The position numbers and the translations under genes are program-made. The notes under the pieces were generated by a model. That model was not told the origin of the DNA. It ran no database searches and saw nothing but the letters and a program-made list of their open reading frames with translations. A stretch of DNA of 9,545 nucleotides from Actinomycetota bacterium (lineage in GTDB: Bacteria; Actinomycetota; Thermoleophilia; Gaiellales; Gaiellaceae): contig VAYE01000064.1 of assembly GCA_005883235.1 (NCBI GenBank), forward strand, positions 1 through 9,545, given 5' to 3'. Numbering within the stretch: position 1 is the stretch's first letter; every line of letters starts with the position of its first letter. Of this stretch, positions 1 to 6,103 are shown in pieces.

Positions 1-1
1 C

Positions 2-1117
2 GCGCTCGCGGCCGCGTCCGTCCTGTGGTCGGTCGACCCGCGACTGACGGTGGAGAGGACGTTCTCGTTCGCCCTTGTCCTCGCGACCGGCGCCGCGCTC
101 GGGTTGGGCGCCGGCCGCGACACGAGCGCCGTCGAACGGCTGATCCTCTCCGTCCTCGCGGGGGCGGTCGCGGTCGCGCTCGCGGGCCTCGCGGTCCTCG
201 CCGTCGCGCCGCACCACGCGCTCCAGACCGCGACCTCGACGATCCCGACGCGCTATCGCGGGATCGGCGAGAACCCGAACACGGACGCGATGCTGTTCGC
301 GGCGGCGCTGCCGCTCGCGACCTGGACGGCCGTCGCGCACCGCGGCCGTCTCCGCCTCGTCGGCGCGCTCATCCTGGTCCTACTCGGCGGCTCGATCGTC
401 GCCTCCGGCTCACGGGGTGCGCTCGGGACGGGCGCGCTCGGGACCCTGGCGCTCCTCGTCGCGACCGCGCACGGCAACCGCGCCCGCCTCCTCGCCGTCG
501 CCGGTGTAGCAGTCGCGGTTGCTGCCGCAGTCGGGCTCGCGGAGATCCCGCAGCCGAACCCGAAGGCGACCGGGGCGTCCCCGACCGCGTGCAAGAGCTG
601 CAAACAGAACCCCTACGACGCCGACCGCTGGATCCGCCTCGAGGACGATCTCGACCGGCCTGCGTCGGCGGGCGGCTCCGGCCAGCGGCGGACGCTGTTC
701 GCCTCGACCGGGCGCGGGCAGGCGTGGGAAGGCGCGATCGACCAGGGAGGGGGGCGTCCGGTCGCCGGCTACGGGTTCGGCACCGAGGATCACGTGTTCG
801 TCGACCGCTACTACTCGTTCTTCGGCGGCTCCCCCGAGAACTCGTACATCGGCATGTTCCTCCAGCTCGGGCTCGTCGGCGTCGCGCTCCTCCTCGTCCT
901 CGCGGCCTCGCTCGTCGCCGCCTCGGTGACGGCGGTGCGGCGGCTGGGCGGCCGGGAGCGGCGGCTCGTGGCAGCCTGCGGCGCCGTGCTGCTCACCGGC
1001 CTCGGTCTCGCCGTCGTCCAGTCGTCCCTCTATGCGGTCGGCAACACGGCGACGCTCTCGATCTGGACGTGCGCGTTCCTCGGCCTCGCGCTCGCGCCGC
1101 GGCCCGCGGCACGATGA
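2..1117 (+). CDS. O-antigen ligase/polymerase-like membrane protein, copy 1 (N-terminus outside window)
   Basis: Likely a polytopic enzyme of the WaaL/Wzy (O-antigen ligase) superfamily, which polymerises or transfers polyprenyl-linked glycan on the outer face of the cytoplasmic membrane. The frame is open to the left edge; 371 residues are visible, ending at TGA 1115-1117. The first visible residues (VLWS near 20-31) align with VLWS of the second copy at 2987-2998, so about 80-90 N-terminal residues are probably missing. Hydrophobic helices alternate with short loops. Family-like motifs are RYRGIGENPNT (from 251), GSIVASGSRGAL (from 389), RPVAGYGFGTE (from 755) and PENSY (833-847), followed by the usual LQLGLVG helix. 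A CKSCK motif (590-604) lies in the presumed extracytoplasmic loop and is absent from the paralogue. The stop overlaps the next start as ATGA, suggesting translational coupling. Whether it is a ligase or a polymerase cannot be decided from sequence. Confidence 0.85.
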   Translation, partial: ALAAASVLWSVDPRLTVERTFSFALVLATGAALGLGAGRDTSAVERLILSVLAGAVAVALAGLAVLAVAPHHALQTATSTIPTRYRGIGENPNTDAMLFAAALPLATWTAVAHRGRLRLVGALILVLLGGSIVASGSRGALGTGALGTLALLVATAHGNRARLLAVAGVAVAVAAAVGLAEIPQPNPKATGASPTACKSCKQNPYDADRWIRLEDDLDRPASAGGSGQRRTLFASTGRGQAWEGAIDQGGGRPVAGYGFGTEDHVFVDRYYSFFGGSPENSYIGMFLQLGLVGVALLLVLAASLVAASVTAVRRLGGRERRLVAACGAVLLTGLGLAVVQSSLYAVGNTATLSIWTCAFLGLALAPRPAAR

Positions 1118-2337
1118 CGGGCTGCGCGCGGCCGCGCCTGCTCGTCCTCAACCAGTACTACTGGCCGGGAGTGGAGGCGACGGCGCACCTGCTCTCGGAG
1201 CTCTGCGCCGCGCTGGCGAGCGAGTTCGACGTCACCGTCGTCACGGGCCGCGTACCGGGCCCGGGCGGCGAGCCCGGCCGCACCGTGCACGAGGGCGTCG
1301 AGATCGTGCGCGTCAGCTCGACGGCATACGACCGGAGCGCGCTCCACCTGCGCGCGCTCAACTACGGCACCTACCTGGTTCAGTCGCTGCGGGAGGGCCT
1401 CGCCGCGAAGCGTCCCGACGTCGTCCTCTGCATGACCGATCCTCCGATCATCGCGGACGTGGCGCTGATCGTCGCGCGGCGCTTCGGCGCTCCGCTCGTC
1501 GTCGTGAGCCAGGACGTCTTCCCCGAGATCGCGGTCGAGCTCAAGCGGCTCGAGAATCGAGCCGTGATCGAGGTGCTGAGGCGGGCGATCGCGGGTTACC
1601 TCGAGCGCGCCGACCGCATCGTCGCGATCGGCGACACGATGCGGGAGCGGCTCGAGCGGAAGGGCGCGCCCGCCGAGCGGCTGCGGGTGATCCCGAACTG
1701 GGTCGACTCGACCGCCCTGACGCCGCAGCCGCGCGACAACGAGTGGGCTCGCGAGCAGGGCCTCGCCGACCGCTTCGTCGTCATGCACTCGGGCAACGTC
1801 GGCTACGCGCAGAACCTCGACGCGCTCGTCCGCGCGGCCACCTTCCTGCGCGACCTCGACCCGCTCTCGATCGCGATCGTGGGGGAGGGCTCGCGGCGAG
1901 CGGAGCTGGTCGAGCTCGCGGAGCTGCTCGAGACGGACAGCGTCTTCTTCCTGCCCTACCAGCCGCGGGAGGTGCTGCCGCAGTCGCTCTCGGCCGCGGA
2001 CGTCCACGTCGTCGGCCTGGCCCGCGGGCTCTCGGGATACGTGGTGCCGAGCCGGCTGTACGGGATCATGTCCGTCGGCCGGCCGGTGATCGTGGCCGCG
2101 GACGCGACGAGCGAGACGTCCCAGCTCGTCGACCGGGTCGGCTGCGGGCTCGTCGTGCAGCCGGGGCGGCCCGAGCTCCTCGCCCGCGCGATCCGGCGAG
2201 CCTACGACGGCGAGCTCGACCTGGAGGAGATGGGCCGGCGTGCGCGCGAATACGTCACCACCGAGGCCGATCGCAGCGTCGCGGTCGGCCGGTACAGGGA
2301 GCTCCTGCTCGACCTCGCCGGGCGGCCGAGCGGGTGA
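1114..2337 (+). CDS. GT4 family glycosyltransferase, WcaI/WbuB-like
   Basis: A 407-residue cytosolic GT-B glycosyltransferase, probably transferring a sugar from an NDP-sugar to a lipid-linked intermediate of the glycan. The ATG at 1114 overlaps the upstream TGA as ATGA and places LLVLNQYYWPG at residues 9-19, the normal N-terminal start of WcaI/WbuB-type enzymes. The same frame stays open far upstream, but that part has no family resemblance and lies inside the ligase gene. The N-terminal Rossmann half contains TVVTG (41-45) and a TDPP motif (108-111). The C-terminal half has HSGN (225-228), VGEGS (256-260), the FFLPYQP segment (278-284) and a donor-site region VPSRLYGIMSVGRPVI (311-326). 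Length is typical for the family. No membrane segment is evident. The stop overlaps the next start as GTGA. Donor and acceptor sugars are not predictable. Confidence 0.9.
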   Translation: MTGCARPRLLVLNQYYWPGVEATAHLLSELCAALASEFDVTVVTGRVPGPGGEPGRTVHEGVEIVRVSSTAYDRSALHLRALNYGTYLVQSLREGLAAKRPDVVLCMTDPPIIADVALIVARRFGAPLVVVSQDVFPEIAVELKRLENRAVIEVLRRAIAGYLERADRIVAIGDTMRERLERKGAPAERLRVIPNWVDSTALTPQPRDNEWAREQGLADRFVVMHSGNVGYAQNLDALVRAATFLRDLDPLSIAIVGEGSRRAELVELAELLETDSVFFLPYQPREVLPQSLSAADVHVVGLARGLSGYVVPSRLYGIMSVGRPVIVAADATSETSQLVDRVGCGLVVQPGRPELLARAIRRAYDGELDLEEMGRRAREYVTTEADRSVAVGRYRELLLDLAGRPSG

Positions 2338-2726
2338 GGCGGCCCGTCGCCCTCGTCGCCGTCGCGGCGGCGATCCTGCTCCTCGCACTGCTCGTCGTGG
2401 TCGGGCGCCACGAGCGGACCACGCACGCCCGGGCCGAGAACCGCGGGATCGCGCGAGTCAGACGGCTCGTGGGCCCGCTCGACTCGCCCTCGCTCGACGC
2501 TTTCCGGCTGCTCCCGCAGTTCAGCTGCCTGCTCTACAAGCGGGGCGCCAATCGGTTCGCGCTCGAGCTCTGCGTGGACGCGCAGGGACGCGTCGTCGAG
2601 GCGATCGACCGGCGCGGACGGGCGCCGCGGATCGCGAGCCTGCGCGAAGATCCCTCGCACGCAACGGTCGTGGTCGATCGCGCCGAGGTCGACCGCCTGC
2701 TGCGCAAGCTGGGGGCCTCGCCGTAG
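2334..2726 (+). CDS. Small single-pass membrane protein of unknown function
   Basis: I do not recognise the family. It encodes 130 residues. The GTG start overlaps the GT4 stop as GTGA, the same 4-base coupling as the preceding junction. The product starts MRRP and has one strong hydrophobic segment at about residues 5-23 (alanine/leucine/valine-rich), then a charged region, which fits an N-in signal anchor with an exported domain of about 100 residues. That domain has two cysteines (C65 and C80) separated by an RGANRFALEL stretch, followed by VDAQGRVVEAIDRRG, which looks like a beta hairpin. The cysteines could form a disulfide if exported. Being wedged between the GT4 and a ligase-like gene suggests an accessory role in export or ligation, but this is inference from position only. 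Its frame avoids stops, whereas the ligase frame running through the same bases has no start there, supporting this as the coding frame. Confidence 0.7.
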   Translation: MRRPVALVAVAAAILLLALLVVVGRHERTTHARAENRGIARVRRLVGPLDSPSLDAFRLLPQFSCLLYKRGANRFALELCVDAQGRVVEAIDRRGRAPRIASLREDPSHATVVVDRAEVDRLLRKLGASP

Positions 2727-4075
2727 CCGCTCCGGTCGCACGACGGGTCGACGCGCTCTACCTCCGCACGATCCAGCTCGTCCTCGTCGCGTTCATCCTC
2801 AACCTCGCGTTCGCGTCGAGCATCAACAACAGCTTCCTCCTGCTCGGGCGGTTCTTCCGGTTCCCGCTGCTCTTCGAGCTGGCGGTCGTCGCAGCCGCCT
2901 ACCGCGCGTGGCGCGGACCGCGCGAGCAGCCGGCCCGTGCGCCGATCGTCGCGCTCGGAGCCTTCGTCACCCTCGCGGTCGTCTCCGTGCTCTGGTCGGC
3001 GCGCACGCACTCGACGGAGAGGCGCTCGTTCGCGTTCCTCGTGCTCGCGGCCGCCGCGTGCGGGCTCGCGGCTGCGACGGCGGCGCGGCCCGACGCGGTC
3101 CGCCGCATCCTCGAGGCGATCGTCGCGGCGGGCGTGATCGTCGCGCTGCTCGGCCTCTACATGCTCTGGGTCTCTCACGACCAGGCGGTGCAGAGCGCGA
3201 GCCTCCAGTACCCGGCGCGGTACCGCGGGATGGGCCAGAACCCGAACACCGTGCCGGCCCTGCTCGCGCTCGCGGTGCCGCTCGCCCTGTGGCTCTGGAC
3301 GGACGCTCGCAGCCGCGCCGGCAAGGCGCTCGCCGCCGCGACCGTGCTGCTCTTCGACGGCTCGATCGTCGCCTCGGGCTCCCGCGGCGCGCTGATCGCC
3401 GCCCTCGCCGGCACGATCGTCTGGGTCGTCACCGTTCACCGGCCCTGGCGGACCCGGCTCGCCCTCCTCGCCGCAGCGGCGGCCGTCTTCGCCGTCGACG
3501 TCGCGATCACGCAGATCCCGAAGCCGGTGTCGCCGTCAAGGGTCGCGCAGACGAGCCGCCCCCACCGCGTGATCCGTGACGCCGAGCTCCTCCTGCCGCT
3601 CGAGGACGAGGTCGGGCGCCCAGGCAAGAACGCGCCGCCGATCCGGCGCACGCTCTTCGGCACGAGCGGGCGGGCGCGCGCCTGGGACGCGGCGGTGCAC
3701 CAGATCGCTCACCGCCCGGTCGCCGGCTACGGCTTCGGAACCGAGTCCGACGCCTTCGTCGACCGCTACTACGGCTTCGACAGCTCCGTCCCGGAGAACT
3801 CGTACCTCGGCGTGGGGCTCCAGCTCGGGATCGTCGGGCTCGTTGCGCTGCTGGCTGTGCTCGGCGCCTTCGGCGTCGTCGCCGTCCGCGCGCTCCGGAC
3901 GCTCACCGGTCCGAGGCTCGCCGCCGCGCGGGCCTGCGCCTCAACGGTCGTGGCCGGGCTCGTGCTCGGGCTGACGCAGTCGTACCTGGTCGCGCCCGGC
4001 AACCTCGCGAGCTCGAGCTTCTGGATCGCCGCGCTGCTCCTGGCGTCGCTGACGGCGGTCCCAAAGCGTCAGTAG
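2723..4075 (+). CDS. O-antigen ligase/polymerase-like membrane protein, copy 2 (start codon uncertain)
   Basis: A polytopic WaaL/Wzy-superfamily protein, paralogous to the gene ending at 1117. The start at 2723 is provisional: it is a GTA that abuts the previous TAG exactly where the other junctions have NTGA. No ATG, GTG or TTG occurs in this frame between 2240 and 2987, and 2987 lies inside a membrane helix. From 2723 the product has about 450 residues, a normal family length, and begins with a short basic segment (ARR...YLR) before the first helix. Numbered from 2723, motifs are RYRGMGQNPNT (from 166), GSIVASGSRGAL (213-224), H326 and H330 preceding RPVAGYGFGTE (331-341), and PENSY (357-361) before LQLGIVG. 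The C-terminal FWIAALLLA helix matches the end of copy 1, so the reading frame is real to TAG 4073-4075. The last 135 bases overlap the convergent GT-C gene. Alternatives are translation by frameshift from the upstream gene, or a base error or mutation. Confidence 0.75.
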   Translation, partial: VAAPVARRVDALYLRTIQLVLVAFILNLAFASSINNSFLLLGRFFRFPLLFELAVVAAAYRAWRGPREQPARAPIVALGAFVTLAVVSVLWSARTHSTERRSFAFLVLAAAACGLAAATAARPDAVRRILEAIVAAGVIVALLGLYMLWVSHDQAVQSASLQYPARYRGMGQNPNTVPALLALAVPLALWLWTDARSRAGKALAAATVLLFDGSIVASGSRGALIAALAGTIVWVVTVHRPWRTRLALLAAAAAVFAVDVAITQIPKPVSPSRVAQTSRPHRVIRDAELLLPLEDEVGRPGKNAPPIRRTLFGTSGRARAWDAAVHQIAHRPVAGYGFGTESDAFVDRYYGFDSSVPENSYLGVGLQLGIVGLVALLAVLGAFGVVAVRALRTLTGPRLAAARACASTVVAGLVLGLTQSYLVAPGNLASSSFWIAALLLASLTAVPKRQ

Positions 4076-5392
4076 CGCCAGCCCGACGAACGCGACGTAG
4101 AGGCCGCGGACCGGCATGGCGTAGCGCGCCTCGACGTGGTGCACGGCGTTCACGAGCGTGAAGACGACCATGAATAACGCAAGGGCGCGGCCGGCGCCTC
4201 CGAGCCGGATCGCGAGCGCCACGCCGAGCGCGGCGAGCACGAGGGTCAGCCAGTCGGCGGCCCGGAGCAAGGGCAGGAGCCACGACGGCTGCACCCAGTC
4301 CTCGTGCGCCATCCAGAGGAAGTACCCGCGATAGGCGACCTCGCCGAGCACGGTGAGCGGCTCGTGGCGCAGACGCTTCCAGTACAGGTGCTCGGCGAGC
4401 CGTCGCTGCTCGGCGTCCGCGCGCGCGAGGTAATGCGGGTGCGCCTCGTGGTTCCGGCGGAGCGCTGCCGCCGAGGGCGCGAACCGGTGCACCGAGACGA
4501 AGTCGTGGACGTAGGCGCGCGACCGCTCGACCTCGGCGGCGGTGTGGTGGAGCCCCTCGCCGTGCGCTGCGATGAGCAGGTTCCAGCCCTCGCCGAAGCT
4601 CGAGACCGTCAGCTTGCCGGCCACGTCGCCCTCCCACGCGATCCACGGTCCGAGCAGGAGCGCGCAGGCGGCTGCGCAGGCCGCTGCCCCTCGCCATGAG
4701 CGCACGACGAGCGCGCCGAGGACGACGAGCGGCACGGCGAGCGCGAAGAGCGGCCGCGTGAGCGTGAGGGCGGCCGTCGAGAGTCCGGTCGCGGCCCACC
4801 ACCAGGCCGAGCGGCTCTGCCAGGCGCGCACGAACGCGTACACGGCGAGCGCCACGAGGGAGCCGGCGAGCGCCTCGCTCAGGATCCGCGGCACGTAGTG
4901 CTTCGGGAACGGGTCGAGCGCCGCGAGCGCGCCAGCCACGAGGCCTGCGCGTTCACCCCACAGCCGCCGTGCCGTCAGCGCCAGGAGCGCGACGCCGATG
5001 CCGGTCAGGATCGCCTGCACGACGATCAGCAGGTACGGACGCCCCGGGCCGCTGAAGCCCGTGGCGGCGAGGAGGAGCGGGTAGCCCGGCGTGCGGTAGG
5101 ACTGCCGTTCCAGAGCTCCTTGCGCACTCTCCGGGATGTGGAGCGCCGTGACGTCGACGTCGGGGAGCGGTGTGGAGTAGCTGCCGTTGCGGATCGCCTG
5201 CGCGGGCGCGGTGTAGCTCGGCGTGTCGCCGAGCCGAGGTCCTGCGAACGGCACGTAGACGAGCCCGTGCACGGCGCCCACGACGCCGAGCGCGAGCACG
5301 GCGAGCCGGAAACTACGAGGCACCGCTTGCGGTGCCGCAATCAGGACGCGCAGGCTCAGCGTGCGTGTCCGTCTGAAGCGACCGGTCGACAC
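3941..5392 (-). CDS. GT-C membrane glycosyltransferase (PMT_2/ArnT-like)
   Basis: A 483-residue polytopic membrane protein resembling GT-C glycosyltransferases of the PMT_2/GT39-GT83 type, which use polyprenyl-phosphate sugars on the outer membrane face. Evidence is a hydrophobic helix at about residues 29-49 followed by LGDTPSY (54-60), whose aspartate D56 sits where these enzymes keep a catalytic acid in the first outer loop. There is also RTPGYPLLL (100-108), an ILSEAL segment (160-165), many hydrophobic helices, and a late HHVEARYAMP motif typical of the family. GTG 5392 is the longest start. It has no convincing Shine-Dalgarno, and in-frame GTGs closer to the first helix (for example in QAVPRSF) are possible. 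It follows the methyltransferase by 24 bases and is probably co-transcribed. About 44 C-terminal residues, rich in R, Q and E, are antisense to the conserved end of ligase copy 2 and look like a read-through tail. Confidence 0.85.
   Translation of the reverse strand: MSTGRFRRTRTLSLRVLIAAPQAVPRSFRLAVLALGVVGAVHGLVYVPFAGPRLGDTPSYTAPAQAIRNGSYSTPLPDVDVTALHIPESAQGALERQSYRTPGYPLLLAATGFSGPGRPYLLIVVQAILTGIGVALLALTARRLWGERAGLVAGALAALDPFPKHYVPRILSEALAGSLVALAVYAFVRAWQSRSAWWWAATGLSTAALTLTRPLFALAVPLVVLGALVVRSWRGAAACAAACALLLGPWIAWEGDVAGKLTVSSFGEGWNLLIAAHGEGLHHTAAEVERSRAYVHDFVSVHRFAPSAAALRRNHEAHPHYLARADAEQRRLAEHLYWKRLRHEPLTVLGEVAYRGYFLWMAHEDWVQPSWLLPLLRAADWLTLVLAALGVALAIRLGGAGRALALFMVVFTLVNAVHHVEARYAMPVRGLYVAFVGLALLTLWDRRQRRQEQRGDPEARAREVAGRDQVRLRQPEHEPGHDR
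4040..4081. terminator. Imperfect inverted repeat across the stop of ligase copy 2
   Basis: Arms CTGGCG (4040-4045) plus CTGACG (4049-4054) pair with CGTCAG (4067-4072) plus CGCCAG (4076-4081). The 3-base segments between them (TCG against TAG) contribute two G-U wobbles and one C-A mismatch in plus-strand RNA. The loop is 12 bases. The plus-strand stop TAG (4073-4075) lies in the 3' arm. There is no T-run, so it is not a textbook intrinsic terminator. It may act as a U-poor terminator or mRNA 3'-end stem for the plus operon. On the minus strand it falls inside the end of the GT-C coding region. Confidence 0.4.
5320..5335. repeat. Short perfect inverted repeat near the GT-C gene start
   Basis: GCACCGC (5320-5326), TT, GCGGTGC (5329-5335) forms a perfect 7-bp stem with a 2-base spacer. 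It lies about 57 bases inside the GT-C reading frame as drawn. On the minus strand its last bases include the in-frame GTG of QAVPRSF, an alternative start. It could be an operator, an mRNA hairpin near the start, or chance in GC-rich sequence. Confidence 0.25.
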
Positions 5393-5416
5393 GTTCGAAG
5401 GCTCGCGAACCCGGCC

Positions 5417-6103
5417 CTAGGAAGGAGTGCCCGTGACAACGTACTGCGCCCCCAGAGGCAGGCGGGTCAGCCTCCGCTCGAGCGCGTCGGCTCGCCACGG
5501 GAAGAAGAGCAGGTACTCGCGGTCGGCGACCGCGAGTCCGGCGGCACGGAAGAGGCGCGTGAGCTCACCGCGGCCGATCAGCTCGACGCCCTCGTCGAAG
5601 GCGCAGTTGCGGACGACCCGGCGCGTGAGCGGGTTGAGCGGGTTGTGCTCGAAGACCATCGTCAGGCCGCCCGGCTTCGTCGCGCGCGCCAGCTCGGCGA
5701 GCAGGGGCCGCCGGTCAAGCGGGTCGACGTGGTGGAGGACGCAGATCGCGAAGACGACATCGAACTCGTCGTCCTCATAGGGGAGACGGCGGCCGTCGTA
5801 GACCTGGTACGACGCGGCCGGGTTCGCCTCGCGCGCCCGGTCGACCATCGCGGTCGAGACGTCCACGCCCTCGAGGGACGAGACGTGCGGGAGCACCAGC
5901 CGGTCGGTGAGGCCGACCCCGCAGCCGACGTCGAGGACCCGCAGCGGCCGCGCTCCCAGGCGGCGCCGCGCGAGCTCGAGCAGGCGGCGCGCCTTGGCCT
6001 CGACGTAGAACTCATGCTCCTGGCCTGCGAAGGAGATCGCGTCCTCGACCGCCTCCTCGTAGCTCTCGCGGTAGCGGTCGAAGTCGGTCGGCGCTTCGGT
6101 CAA
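5417..6103 (-). CDS. Class I SAM-dependent methyltransferase (Methyltransf_11 type)
   Basis: A 228-residue cytosolic methyltransferase, likely methylating a sugar or lipid-linked glycan intermediate. TTG 6103-6101 is chosen as start because it overlaps the upstream GT2 stop as TTGA and begins just before FDRYRESYEEAVEDAISFAGQ, an N-terminal signature seen in polysaccharide-locus methyltransferases. The longer frame upstream is only the shadow of the GT2 gene. SAM-binding motif I VLDVGCGVG is at 56-64, the acidic residue ending strand 2 is D81 in EGVDVS, then LPYEDDEFDVVFAICVLHHV (107-126) gives motifs II/III. A KPGG motif and an EHNPLNPLTRRVV stretch follow, and the protein ends in YVVTGTPS. 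It lies between a polyprenyl-phosphate sugar synthase and a GT-C transferase, which suggests the methyl group goes on the same sugar modification. The exact acceptor is unknown. Confidence 0.88.
   Translation of the reverse strand: MTEAPTDFDRYRESYEEAVEDAISFAGQEHEFYVEAKARRLLELARRRLGARPLRVLDVGCGVGLTDRLVLPHVSSLEGVDVSTAMVDRAREANPAASYQVYDGRRLPYEDDEFDVVFAICVLHHVDPLDRRPLLAELARATKPGGLTMVFEHNPLNPLTRRVVRNCAFDEGVELIGRGELTRLFRAAGLAVADREYLLFFPWRADALERRLTRLPLGAQYVVTGTPS

Noticed and set aside
25..1113. Long open frame upstream of and in phase with the GT4 ATG
   Set aside because: It translates to arginine/proline-rich sequence without family resemblance and lies in another frame of the ligase gene, which has clear motifs.
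1030..2388. 452-codon minus-strand open frame opposite the GT4 gene
   Set aside because: It is antisense to a well-conserved glycosyltransferase and has composition typical of GC-rich shadow frames.
2240..2722. N-terminal extension of ligase copy 2 from GTG 2240
   Set aside because: The extension is arginine/proline/glycine-rich, overprints the end of the GT4 gene and the whole small membrane gene, and precedes the normal first helix.
5393..5416. GTTCG/CGAAC inverted repeat (5393-5397 and 5406-5410) in the methyltransferase/GT-C gap
   Set aside because: Only 5 bp with an 8-base spacer; expected by chance in this composition and no terminator or operator features accompany it.
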